Shown here: positions 1 through 10,510 of the stretch, in pieces
How positions within the stretch are numbered: position 1 is the stretch's first letter
Layout: the number at the start of each line of letters is the position of its first letter
NCBI GenBank assembly: GCA_018873245.2
Contig: JAEMBT020000001.1
Span: 14,796,220 to 14,860,219, forward strand
Reading direction: 5' to 3'
Source: Archegozetes longisetosus
Taxonomy: Eukaryota; Arthropoda; Arachnida; Sarcoptiformes; Trhypochthoniidae
Length of the DNA: 64,000 nucleotides
The notes under the pieces: generated by a model
Database searches by the model: none
Told to the model about the DNA's origin: nothing
What the model saw: the letters and a program-made list of their open reading frames with translations, nothing else
Translations under genes and position numbers: made by a program

Positions 1-300
1 AAGACTCTACACAAAACATTTAGATAGGGTCTTTCGTATATAGAGGATCCCTCTTCACAAAAATAAATGTGACAATACTTTGCAATCATAGGTTAAATGT
101 TATAAGGTTACTGTCCCATTTAACAGGGATTGTAGTTTATATAACTGAAACATACTGAGAAAGGTTTAAAGAATCGAGTAATGATTATAAGCTATCTTCA
201 TAATTTTTATATTTCAGTCAAACCATTTAAAGATTTTTTTGATACAGCTAAAAGTAACTTTTGAATTAATAATAAATTCGGAAAATTCACGAAAATTAAG
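1..300. other. AT-rich DNA, no gene seen
   Basis: No coding stretch, splice pattern or repeat is recognisable here. A Tc1-like end (TACACTACCGCTCATAAGTATGG-type, near 310) follows and may mark the left edge of the next element. Confidence 0.5.
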
Positions 301-671
301 ATTTTGAAGTACACTACCGCTCATAAGTATGGAAAAAAGAGGAATTAACTCGATATTCTGTCTTTAATTGAATATAACTAAGGAATTACTTTGTTGATTT
401 CAGCGAAACTTGTCTTAAACTAATGCACCATAATTTAGAATTCGGACGGTATAAAGATATAAAATAGTATTGCATTTTAAGTAAAGTTATAAGCAATCAA
501 AATAATTTTGTGATTTTTTCATGCGGTCATAAGGAAAAATTTTTATTTGACTGAATTAAAGTAAATAAAAATTATTTAACAATTCTTCAAAACTAAATAG
601 AACAAAATACTAATTAAGCAAAGCATTTTAAAACCAAAATATATCAATTTAAAACTAATTCCTTGAAAAAA

Positions 672-1030
672 ATGGTCAAATCACAAGAATTTTCTGAAAT
701 CGGACGTCTTCAGATGCTCAGGATGAGAAATCAAGGTAAAACATGTCAAACCATAGCCAAAATGATGGAATGCAGTCCCTTATGTGCTTATAAAGTCGTA
801 AAAAAAGAACACTCTCGGAACAGTTCTTAATTTAACAAGGAGTGGTCGAAAACGCCGTAGAACAAAGAGAACTGATAACAGAATTTTAACAAGTCAGGCG
901 GAAAACCGAAGAATTTCGACTAAAGAAATCAAACAAAATCTGCAATCTCCAAATATCAATTGCAATGAATCAATCATTTAACTGTGATTAAGAAAAAAAC
1001 ATCTTCTGATGGAATATCAGAGGCCGAAAC
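672..1030 (+). pseudogene. Tc1-like transposase N-terminal fragment (frameshifted)
   Basis: Translation from the ATG at 672 gives a helix-turn-helix of the Tc1 type (EIGRLQMLRMRNQGKTC, then QTIAKMMECS). After the KVVKKEH stretch the reading must shift frame to continue as TLGTVLNLTRSGRKRR, which matches the linker and GRPR-like AT-hook of Tc1 transposases, and then as RRISTKEIKQNLQ. A transposase cuts and pastes its own element by binding the TIRs. Here only the DNA-binding part survives, there is a frameshift, and the catalytic DDE part is missing, so it cannot be active. The assignment is from motif recognition of the family and not from a search. Confidence 0.7.
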
Positions 1031-1035
1031 ACATC

Positions 1036-1254
1036 TCCACCTAAACCGTCACAAAAGGCGAGCATTTTGCAGTAACCACAGTATTACCTTAATTAAGCCC
1101 TTTTGACAACTTTCTCGAGGGATTCATTTTAAATCAATATACACTATCGCCCAAAATGAATTCCTCGAAAAAGTTGTCAAATGGGCCTAATTAAGGTAAC
1201 ATTGTGGTTACTGCAAAATGCTCGCCTTCTGTGACGGTTTAGGTGGAGATATGT
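1036..1254. repeat. Near-perfect palindrome, about 98-bp arms, 22-nt loop
   Basis: The left arm (TCTCCACCTAAACCGTCACA...) is repeated in reverse complement as TGTGACGGTTTAGGTGGAGA. The arms meet around a short loop at about 1131-1152. They contain the segment that follows the Tc1 coding region, so part of the transposon exists here in head-to-head form. Confidence 0.85.
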
Positions 1255-1700
1255 TTCGAACTTTTTGAATTCTACTGACAGTAAATTAAAATTTGGCTTT
1301 ACTATAGTGCACGCCACCCAACAGATTTTTCTAAAAAAAAATAATTAGTAGTTTTGAGATACGATGAATCCATATTTGTAGATCCTGAATGTCAAAAACG
1401 AGTGATTTACAAGTTCTAATATTATCAAATGAAATTTTATAATTAAAGTCCATACTAGCAAATGCTATATTTTTTAGTAGAGTAATATGGTAAGAAATAA
1501 TTAAATTCAATTTTAGCATTAAAAACTTGAAATTTCTCTATAATATAGCTAAGTATCAACATGCGTATAAACAAGGTGCATAAACTCCCCCGATTTCTAG
1601 ATACCTTTGTAAGTTTAATAATTGAGCTAGTTTAAGAAAAATAATCAAATTTTATTGAAAACAAGAGATTTTTATGATAAATAATAGAATATTTATTAGA

Positions 1701-2975
1701 TTAATATCTTGTATGACCACCAGAAGCTTGTCGCACAGCCTCTAAACGCCTGGGCATGGATTCCACCAGGTTAATAAAGAACTGGCGCCAAGATGAGTCA
1801 CACATCTTCTGGTGGGCCAACTTCAGAGCTGCCAATAAATTTTTGATGTGATGACTGGTCTTTCACTACGGACCAAACTCTTTATCATTGACCCGACATT
1901 TTCATCGGGATTTAGATCCCGAGAAAGACTGAAAATTCGATTAAATCCTATTTTAAAATGAATTCTATCAATACCTCGGGTGTGGAATCACAAAATCTTC
2001 AACTGGTCCGATATTTGTTGTGATCCAATCCTTAACAAAATGTGACGTATGGCTGGGTGGTTGTCGTGGAGGAGCAGAACATTCCCGTCATCAAAATGAC
2101 GCTCAATATAGGGGAGCACTTGTTCCTCCAAAAATTTAGAATAAACCTCTTTTGTGAGGGCTTCATTAACAAAAAGTTCACCTAATCCATGAAAACTGAA
2201 ACTAGGTAGATTTTAAACAAATTAAAAATTTAAGTAAATCATATTCACGTTAGAAAACTCACAAGAGCACAAAAGAGACAGAACGGAAAATCCTGTCCAT
2301 GTGAGCAATGTTTCGCTCATCATAGCGAGTGCCATTCTCGCGCCACAACCAGAGCTGACCCCTGTCACCACTACAGATCTTGAATTTATCAAATAAATAT
2401 TACTCTGGACCAGTCAATAAGTGTCCAATTGATCGTTTCACTGACATACGATAGGCGCCCCTCTTTATGCCACTCCCGGAGTCTTTCCTTAATGGCAGCT
2501 CTTCTCCTCACACCTTAAATCAAGAAAATTAATTATTTAACACGATAATTGAATTAATGAATAATTGAATACCCATATCAATTAATCGCGTCCTTATTGT
2601 GCGATCACAAATGGATGAGAGCCTATTGTTTTCCGCAAAAGTCTCGGTTTGTCTTAATCGGGTAATGTTATCCCAGTTGTTCTCAAGAGCCACTCTTCTC
2701 AAAGATTCGTCATCGCTCTCAGTTGTGAGGGGAGGGCCCCCTCCGGGTCTTTTGATTGAGATGAAGAGCTCTTCGTTGTCATCAATTCGCGCCCATTCGT
2801 CATAAGTGTTACTACTGATGCCTTCAAATGAAAATTTGGATAATTGTTGTAATTATTAAAAAATTTGTGAATACTTACCGACATCCCTCATGATTGCGGT
2901 CTTATTGCGGTTCTGGGCTTTCATTTTAATGAGTCTTCAGAACTTGAGTTCCCGTTCCTCCACAGTAAAGGGCAT
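1701..2975 (-). pseudogene. Intron-containing DDE transposase (decayed)
   Basis: The start MPFTVEERELKF is at 2975 on the minus strand. Exon 1 is 2879-2975, exon 2 2573-2821, exon 3 about 2263-2513 and exon 4 1701-2201. The introns are 57, 59 and about 61 nt with GT/AG ends. Exon 4 carries a VLLLHDNHPAIRH block (like the second catalytic Asp block of Tc1) and a DLNPDENV block (like SPDLNPIENLW). The protein ends in ESMPRRLEAV...GGHTRY, the usual Tc1 C-terminus. A TGA interrupts exon 1 after KF, and exons 3 and 4 have stops and frame breaks, so the copy is dead. The N-terminus differs from ordinary Tc1 proteins. Introns in a Tc1-type transposase are uncommon. Confidence 0.75.
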
Positions 2976-3300
2976 TTCAATTAATGTTTTAAACAAAATT
3001 TGTTTATTTGCAAACAAAATAACATGTGGTTTCCAAATAACTCATAAAAAAATTACATTCACTTCAAATACATTACGATTTTTAATTAAAAATTCAAGTT
3101 TTTATTTTTTTTCAATTTATCTCGTTAAATATTGTTTTTAATTTGATCATGCTTTCAGCTTAACAATAGGGAGGTTGTTCGATATCTTGCAGAAAACAGA
3201 TTTAAAATCAACTATATAGTTCAAAAAATATCAAACAAGATATCTTCATAGTCAGATATTTCCATGTGCTGTATATTATAGAGTAAAGTTTTGTGGTCAG

Positions 3301-3342
3301 AGGTCAAAGGTCACCCGTCGGTGAACCCAAGGTCACAGGTCA
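3301..3342 (+). promoter_or_regulatory. Two perfect DR1 nuclear-receptor-type motifs
   Basis: AGGTCA-A-AGGTCA occurs at 3301-3313 and AGGTCA-C-AGGTCA at 3330-3342, with a further GGTCAG just upstream at 3295-3300. DR1 is the known binding arrangement for HNF4/RXR-USP/COUP-type receptors. The sites sit upstream of the transposase start (minus strand) inside the transposon. Function is inferred only. Confidence 0.5.
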
Positions 3343-3567
3343 TCATGTATGGTGTAGTTGAACTTAGCTTGACAAGACCTTTCCAACGATACATGACAGG
3401 TTGGTAATAGGTCAACAGGAACACTCCGAGCAGGGTTTGCTAAGATTCCACCTATTCTTTATCATAAAAATCTCTTGTTTTCAATAAAATTTGACTATTT
3501 TTCTTTAACTAGCTCAATTATTAAACTTGTAAGGGTATTTAGAAATCGGGGAGTCTATGCATCTTGT

Positions 3568-4130
3568 TGCTGAAATTGGTTCAAATTCATTCAACATGTT
3601 TGATTTTACAGCTTGTTATATCTTCATAGTTAGATATTTCTATGACTGTATATATATATATATTGCCCTGAAATCAGTACTGCAAGGTTCGATTCAGATG
3701 ACCAAACTGAGTCGATCGATGCCATATTCGACTCGATGAGTTTAGGGACCAATAAACTATATTTTCTTGAAAAATAATAAAAGTGGGCGTAACTTTTTTA
3801 AGTGCGTGCCTCCGAGTCTGAAACTATATTCAAGCTCAACTCTCAATACTAGTTCAGAAGAGGTATTTAATATCTAAAAAGATGGCCTCTTTTCGGAACT
3901 CTACTCGTTATATTTATTTTTTCCAATTTCTTATTAAGAGATATAAATGCTCTGTTAGTCCCAGTTAAATTTATTAATGGAAATCTTGAAGGGCCCTAGC
4001 TGTAAATATATAAGTAAAGATCTAGTTAAAAGCAGAGTGAGTATGAGAATATAAAAATTTAGACAATTACAAATAAATATAAAACGGGTATTGTAAAACT
4101 TTACTTGTTTTGTCAGTAAAATCTAATACA
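3568..4130. other. Spacer between transposons
   Basis: No gene is seen. A 35-bp motif at about 3619-3655 (ATATCTTCATAGTTAGATAT) resembles one inside the preceding element at about 3240-3275, and a (TA)n run lies at 3649-3662. Confidence 0.5.
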
Positions 4131-4290
4131 GGAGGATAATATTTTTGGGCTCAGCTGATTTAGGTTTCCTTGGATAGATCTCACTTCCCTGAGTCGAAAT
4201 ATATATACAACTTATAGTCTATCTCATTCCGTTTCCGAGTTATAAGCTCCAAAAGGCATGGGACGGTTATTACAAATTCAGGCATTATAA

Positions 4291-5063
4291 GACCAAAACC
4301 TTTATAATATATACACTCGATTACACGGCCAACTAGGACGGTTTAAATCTTAATAGCACTTAAACGGATAATTCAATTTTCAAATGGTTTTACTGAATTG
4401 TGGCTGGATAATGTAAGAAATGTTTGATATACCATTCATTAAAATATTCACCAGGGTTATAAAATAATGAAACAAAAATTCAAAAATCAAACATTAATAT
4501 TATTGTAATTTTGAAACTTTTAATTTTATTAAAAATTAATAGTGTATATGGCCTCTGCCCGCAGTCACAACCCTAAAATGTATAAAAATTATCAATTTTT
4601 TAAGTAATAATTTCAACTAATTTTATAAATACTTACCGACTTTACGGAGAATAACAGTTCTCTTCTCACCCTTTGCTCTCATTTTAATAAATTTCCGGAA
4701 CTTTAGTTCCCGTTCGGCAACACTTAATGGCATTTTAAAACAAACTTAGTATACAATCAATTGTTAACCGATTGTTTTCCAAACATAAACAAACAGAAAA
4801 TATCCAAAAACTACTTTCAATTAGTCTATGCCATACACATATACCATTACTTCTAATGGAAAATTAAGTTTTTACTAGAATTGCTATAACTTTGCAACCC
4901 TTGTGAATATTTTAACGAATAGTATATCAAACAATTTCAACATTATCCAGTTACAATTTAGTGAAAACCATTTTGAAATCCGATTATCCGTTCAAGAGCT
5001 ATCAAGCTTTAAAGCGTCCTAGTTGGCCGTGTAATCGAGTGTATATCTTTAGAAAGGTTTTGT
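4291..5063 (-). mobile_element. Nested 773-bp non-autonomous element, TIRs about 170 bp
   Basis: 4291-4460 and 4895-5063 are long inverted repeats that share ACACTCGATTACACGGCCAA and an outer CAAAACCTTT. The interior keeps only exon 1 of a transposase (4637-4733, minus strand), so the element looks internally deleted from a coding parent. Confidence 0.8.
4637..4733 (-). pseudogene. Transposase exon 1 only, homologous to the 2879-2975 exon
   Basis: It reads MPLSVAERELKFRKFIKM and continues to a GTAAGT donor at 4636-4631. The length (97 nt), donor position and protein (compare MPFTVEERELKF...RLIKM) match exon 1 of the transposase at 1701-2975. No downstream exon follows inside the element, so this is a leftover. 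Confidence 0.8.
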
Positions 5064-5113
5064 CAAGCAGAATTAGATACTCACCATAGAGGAAGCCTCT
5101 AGGGGGCTACTGA

Positions 5114-5329
5114 CTTTCTAAGTCTGGTAAAGTGCTTCCAGTAATGATTCGCAAAGGGAACGGGGCAGGCAAAAATGGTCTCAGAACTGTCGGGTGCTGT
5201 GCACATATAATGACAGTTCTGTGGTATCTCGGATATGGCAGGTACCTATCCGAGATTACGTCACCGGGTGGACAATTTGATGATTTTTTAAAACATTCTC
5301 TCTATCGGGATAGCACTGACACAGATTAA
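5114..5329 (+). pseudogene. DDE-type transposase C-terminal fragment
   Basis: The frame is open from just after a TGA at 5111 to the TAA at 5329. It includes LPVMIRKGNGAG, then RTVGCCAHIMTVLWYLGYGR, then an acidic end DSTDTD. The Cys-Cys-Ala-His and WYLGY block is a signature I associate with the C-terminal part of an animal DDE transposase family, but I cannot name the superfamily safely. There is no plausible start codon and the catalytic core is missing. The fragment lies near the right end of the 4131-5626 element, where the C-terminus of its transposase would be expected. Confidence 0.55.
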
Positions 5330-5639
5330 TTATTTTAACCTTTTAGTTTGTATTTTATTTATAGTTCTGGTTTTAGTTTTATGCTCCCTTCTGGTTTACC
5401 TCCACGTGGTAGGGAGCGGGCAACGCAAGTCATATTTTTGTGGCTAAAAACCCCAAAAAATCGATTTTTAACATAAGCTGGTTTTTCCCTCATAACTCGA
5501 AAACTATTGATTTTGGTAAAAAGTGCCTAAAGACTTTTGCGTTCAGCATTAAAAGACCTTTCAAATGATATGCCGCTCATCGAAATCGGACTGAGCCCAG
5601 GCATCCATAGAAAAATATTATCCTCCTTTGTCACTCATA

Positions 5640-6233
5640 AGTCAATGATGGTATTTCCATTAGTTGTTTTTTAGGTCTTTTTTATTATTATATCTAACAG
5701 GATTCTTGTTCAATAGAGAACTTATTCTCTGTTTATCATAATGATTAATATTATCATTATTTTAAAACTATTTCTATACTTAATTCTTACGAAACTCTAA
5801 TGACCTAATTTTTGTTCGTTATTTTCTTAGAAATGTTACCTTCTCAAATCTGAACCCACACAACCTGTCATTTGATTGTTTTACCAAACCTAACATATTA
5901 ATCATCAGACTTCGAGAATTTCTGAACAGTGATCAATGCACAGAAATTTAGTCCAGAATGAATCAAATTTGAAGCATTAGATTTATTAATAGACCTAATC
6001 AAACGATCAAAACAAAGATAACAAAAAGTCATGATTCAGTTAATACTTGGACTTACATAGGAAGTACTGTATGTAAGTTCGCGGAAATACATCTCTAGTA
6101 AAAGATGAATAAAATAATTTATTAAATGGTTAAAACCATTTTTGATTATCAACAAATGTTTAATATAAGGATAAACACAAAAACCCCTTATGAATAACGA
6201 CATCATAGATATATTGTTATACTACTATTTTGT
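5640..6233. other. AT-rich spacer, no gene seen
   Basis: There is no convincing coding potential. Sequence around 6040-6080 contains a short palindrome (ACTTACATA..TATGTAAGT). Confidence 0.5.
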
Positions 6234-6241
6234 GCTTTTAC

Positions 6242-6726
6242 TAGTGTTGGAAAATTTCTAGAAAGCTTCTAGAAATATTTCTGGAAACATTTCTATAGCC
6301 AAGAAATTTTCGTTTAATGAACCTCCCATAGAAATGTGCGAACGTCCTATTGAAATATAATGAACCTCAGATTCATCAAACGAAATAGCATGTCTTTATA
6401 GCCATTTTAAGGAATTTATGAATAATAATATTTAAATGTATTAAGAATTAAAAATTAAATTCGAAATTAAATTAAATTGTTTAAACTTAAAGGTTAATAT
6501 CTGCATGTGTAAGTCATATGTTCTATGAATGGTTCATATATTTCTATATGAGATTCATATACTTCAATGGGAAGCTCATGTATATCTATGTGAGATTCAT
6601 ATATTATTACGGGAGGTTAATATATTTGTATGAGAGGTTCATATATATCTATGGGAGGTTCATTAAAAGAAAATTTCTCGATTTTTGAAGAGAAATTTTC
6701 TTAGAAATTTTCTTTTTACAACACTA
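6242..6726. mobile_element. hAT-type MITE with perfect 8-bp target duplication
   Basis: The ends are TAGTGTTGGAAAATTTC and, in reverse complement, TAGTGTTGTAAAAAGAAAATTTC. Both sides are flanked by GCTTTTAC (6234-6241 and 6727-6734), an 8-bp duplication as expected for hAT elements. There is no coding content. The interior (about 6500-6665) has roughly 28-bp degenerate repeats of the type GGTTCATATATATCTATGGGA. Confidence 0.85.
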
Positions 6727-7592
6727 GCTTTTACTCAAATTTAATTTGATAATGCTTCTAAACCTTCGTTGTTACCAGTAGTTATGATAATGAAATGGAA
6801 GGAAAAGGGCTGAATTAGATTATAATCATAAGAATGTTGTCAACACTACTCATCATTAAGTATTTTATTGTATCTATTTTTTTAGTTTTAAAACTTCTTT
6901 CATTCTTATATTTTTTATTTGTTCTTTTCATGAGTTCTATACTTCTATTTAAATCTCTACAGATATTTATAAACTTTTTGAAAAGTTTTAGTCGTAAATT
7001 TTGGTTATGTCTGACTAACGCTAGAATGCAATGCTTTCGCGCATTCAATTATATGGCTCGATGTATAAGATTTTAAGTGTTTGAACATTGTATAAGAGAT
7101 GAATAGTGAATAAATAGGCTATTTCTTTACACTTATAATAAGACGTTCTCTTATTGAAAGCAAAATAAAAATGTGATCCATTAACAACGTTTCATTATAA
7201 AGGGATAGGGGTTGGCTAGAGCTAAGTGCAACAAATTATAGCATGAGAGGGTGGTGTTGTTAAAACCTTGCTAGTGTCTATGTAACATAGGGGTAGGGGT
7301 CCGAACGTAAAGGTGATTTTGGTGTGACGTTATTAATGTTATATGCATAAACCCAATACTTACCAAACTTTAATTTGAATTTTCAACTATATTTAAAGTT
7401 ATTAATAACAATTAGTCAATCAAAGTTCTAATTATATGATTAAAGATTTTTATTTTAATATTTGTTTGTATTTATTTGTTACTCAACTATTTTCGTACTA
7501 ATTAATAACAAATAGTTGAACTTTTAAACAATTCATTAGAAAATCAATTAATAAATGAACTCAAAGTAATTAATAATTAATTAATAATTGAA

Positions 7593-9107
7593 ATGAGTTC
7601 AGAAAATAATAAACAAATAAAGAGATCGTTTGAAACAATCAACGGAAAAGTTGGGAATCAAGTTATGGCTAATGATAATAATCGCAAACGAAAAAAACGG
7701 AAAATAAATACTATTAATGTAACACAAATCGGATATGAATTGAATCGTAATGAGAAACACTCAAAACAAATTCAATCCAATCAACACAATAATTGTAATC
7801 ATCATAACAACAACAATAATGACGAAAACAGTAACATTAATAATAATATTGATAACAATAGCGAAGTGATTAACAGTGATAACGATTACTATTTGGCCAA
7901 CTCATCATTAGATTTAAATCATAACAATAGTATCGGTGCAAATGATTCTCGAATATCGAGTGAGAAGAATAGGAACCGATTAAGTGATGCAAAACTTCAC
8001 GAATTGTTTCCATTTTTGAGGTCTTTGACAAGAGAAGATAAGGTGATCGCTGCAGAAGAGGGACTCACCATAAAAAGTGGTAAATATAGTAAACAAGAGG
8101 ACAATATTCTGCGCAACAATTGGCAACAATTTTGTGATGACTTTATTGTAGATATTCCTCATCTGGTCTTAGGTTTCTTCAAAAACTGTCGAGAAGTCAG
8201 TCCTGAAGAGAAGACAAACTCGAAAACTATAATAAAAAAAGTCAATTACACTTAAGACTAGCTAAAGGTTTACCTCAAAGAACTGTATTTTCAGTCTATG
8301 GAAGGGCTCGAAAACTATTTTCTGGTTTGAATAAAAGTAATGATATTTGTGATGAGGACAGAAAACAAATTTTAGAGTTGTATAAAAAGTTCGGTAATCA
8401 ATATTCTATTATAGCACAACAATTTTTATGTGATATTAAAACAGTTACAGAAGTGATCAGACATACTGTTAAACCTAATGGTAAACGAATCAGACACGGC
8501 TATTGGGACGAACACGAAGAAAAACAGTTATTCGATGCAATACAAACAGTATTTAGATCTGAAGATTTAAAATTGAATTATCAGAACATTCCATGGAGTT
8601 TAGTATCAACTAAAATGGTAAACAGAAGTGATGTTCAATGTAGACAACATTTTTATTCTTCTATGCTATGGAAAATAATTCATCCTGATAGTGACCAAAT
8701 CAATCGATGGAATAGTAAATATGACAGCTCTAAACTTATTTATTTTCTATATAAAAATGATTATCCCAATGAAACTGACATCGATTGGGATTTACTTAAA
8801 GAAAAGTTTGAAGAGTAAGTTAATTGTTTCGACTTTTCATTGGTTTAGATATATTTTCTATGGACTCTAAGTTTTATATTTTCTTATTTACTCATAACTT
8901 AATATTTGTTTGAATTGTTTTTCTTTCTATAGCGTTGTCGTATTTAATAAACTGACCCGAAACTGGTATCGTTTGAAGACATCAGTTCCTGACTATCACA
9001 TAAAATCTTATAAAGAAATAGTTAAATGGCTTTACGAGAACAAGATATTGAAAGAAATGGAGACAGAATCAGATTGGGAGACTCTGGAAGAGTTCTGTTT
9101 GACTTGA
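7593..9107 (+). pseudogene. TTF1-like Myb-domain protein, copy 1 (frameshifted)
   Basis: The start at 7593 gives MSSENNKQIKRS, a KRKKRK nuclear-localisation-like stretch, and an Asn-rich segment. The conserved part (LHELFPFLRSLTRED, SGKYSKQEDNILRNNW) is shared with copy 2. At about 8235-8242 copy 1 has seven A's where copy 2 has AAAAGAAA; losing one base shifts the frame and gives a stop at 8253-8255. The correct frame resumes and stays open through the Myb repeats to 8814. An intron (8815-8932, GTAAGT..TATAG) follows, then exon 2 (8933-9107) ending EEFCLT. The frameshift would truncate the protein before its DNA-binding repeats. The layout resembles RNA polymerase I termination factor TTF1/Reb1. 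If the frameshift is an assembly error, this copy would be intact. Confidence 0.8.
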
Positions 9108-9370
9108 CTTTATTCTAAAACTTATATCAATAGACACAGTCGTCATTTAATTATGACTGATATAGTTTTAATTATTGTTATCAGTTTTGTGCATTAAAGT
9201 TTATTTTGTATTTGACTTTATAGTCATTAAAGTTTATTAAAACATAATTTTATTAACATAAATGCTGATTAAATTTTTTTTATTATCAGTCATTGCTAAA
9301 ACCATGGATTATATGTACTTATTTCTGTCCAAATATGCAATATAATATGGACTTAAAGATCATAATATAT

Positions 9371-10055
9371 TAGCATGTTCAATAAGTTCCTAGATTCAGA
9401 GAAACCACTGAATTTTTCTGACTTTTCTCAGTAAATTATTCAAATATGACCTAAATAATGATGATTGACCTGATCCATCTGTTTCTACCACTTGTCGGAG
9501 ATTTGATGCATCCTTTTATATAAATTCTCGAAAGAGAAAATTACAAAAATGTTGGCACACTTAACACAAACCTCCACCATGTCGAGGTTATCGCACACAA
9601 TTAGATGTGTTCCTCCAGTTGACACTTTGACATGTTCAGCTAATTGACTGACCCGGTTGCTTGGATCTCTCATTCAGAGGATTTTAACTGTAGACTTGGA
9701 TTTTACGGTGATCTTTTCGAATCTACCTCCGATAATCTCATCAGAAAAGACCTGATCAATCAGACCAGACAGGTAGAAATAGTGAATATATTAACGGAAG
9801 ATAAGCATCAAGTTATGAGCAGTTTTAATCAAATGACGAAAGCTTGTGTCCAAAAAGTGTCTTACTTGCCGTTTCCTTCTTTTTTCAATGGCGAAAGAGA
9901 ATTTTCAAAATTTCGTCGATAAGTAGCAGAAAAAGATGGGTCAGTTCAATTGTCATCATTTAGGTCATATTTGAATGATTTACTGAGAAAAGTCTGAAAA
10001 ATTCAGTGGTTTCTCTGAACCTAGGAACTTATTGAACATGCTAATATGCATTATA
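9371..10055 (-). mobile_element. Palindromic mariner-like remnant, about 110-bp arms
   Basis: 9371-9480 and 9945-10055 are inverted repeats (TTAGCATGTTCAATAAGTTCC at both ends). The interior closely matches the interior of the 29700-31045 element, so this is one family. The minus strand at 9485-9800 reads as a weak helix-turn-helix (DPSNRVSQLAEHVKVSTG) with interruptions. The copy is non-functional. Confidence 0.75.
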
Positions 10056-10169
10056 TATGTATTCATTTTTTTTAGTATTTCATACATTTAATATTTTTTC
10101 AATACGAGGAACAATGCAGTTGACAACAATATAGTATTTAGGATTATCTTCAACTTATGAGTCTTCTAA

Positions 10170-10510
10170 CACTTAAAATGTGTCCCATATTTCCATTTTG
10201 AATAAGAATTCAGCATTGCCTTCAGCGATCGGATTGAGTGAACCCACCATAACATTGGAGGCATAACGACCGGCATAGTTCATTGTCTTGTCAATCGTGA
10301 CCCAAACATATTTTCCATCTAATTGCTTACGTATATCAACCATAATGTTATCGTACAATTTTTCAAATACTTCCTTGAAGTTGACGGACCAGGACTTATG
10401 TATCGATTCTATTTTTCGACGATTGACTTGAACTCTCGATTCAATAACTTATCAAATGGTATATTCAAAGAGGCTAAGAAATTGCACAGATCTTTATTCT
10501 ATTCGTCTTG
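10170..10510 (-). pseudogene. hAT-type (CGG-binding/DUF659-like) transposase fragment
   Basis: On the minus strand, 10505 to 10340 reads FLASLNIPFDKLLNREFKS. After a frame change it continues as YDNIMVDIRKQLDGKYVWVT, IDKTMNYAGRYASNVMVGSL, to a stop at 10173. The 'GKYVWVTID-T-AGRY-NV--G-L' pattern is characteristic of the hAT-derived transposases related to CGG-repeat-binding proteins. Internal stops and a frameshift show decay. No TIRs could be assigned, so this is likely an internal fragment. Confidence 0.6.

Larger units (their letters stand above)
310..1300 (+). mobile_element. Decayed Tc1-like transposon ending in a palindrome
   Basis: A possible left terminal inverted repeat lies near 310. 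The transposase reading starts at 672, and the 3' half is a large hairpin (1036-1254). No matching right TIR was found, so the right boundary is uncertain. The element looks non-autonomous and rearranged. Confidence 0.55.
1571..3567 (-). mobile_element. 2.0 kb Tc1/mariner-superfamily transposon with about 115-bp TIRs
   Basis: The ends 1571-1690 and 3448-3567 are inverted repeats (outer TGCATAAACTCCCC against TGCATAGACTCCCC, inner AACAAGAGATTTTTATGATA shared). The element encloses a transposase on the minus strand with small introns. Between the start codon and the right TIR lies a region holding two DR1-type motifs. Confidence 0.8.
4131..5626 (+). mobile_element. Older DDE transposon remnant, host of a nested element
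   Basis: The ends share a perfect 16-bp inverted repeat, GGAGGATAATATTTTT (4131-4146 and its complement at 5611-5626), followed on both sides by GGGCTCAG at slightly different offsets. The interior contains subterminal 'ataactcgaaaac'-type sequence near 5490. A C-terminal transposase fragment lies at 5114-5329. The remainder of the coding region has been lost and a second element sits at 4291-5063. Confidence 0.65.

Noticed and set aside
6815..7076. Paired open frames on both strands
   Set aside because: Mutually antisense and AT-driven. The right part belongs to the duplicated segment, and the copy at 13771 does not preserve the frame start.
7980..8162. Minus-strand open frame, repeated at 14523-14705
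   Set aside because: It is antisense to the conserved Myb-gene exon and is present in both copies only because they are duplicates.
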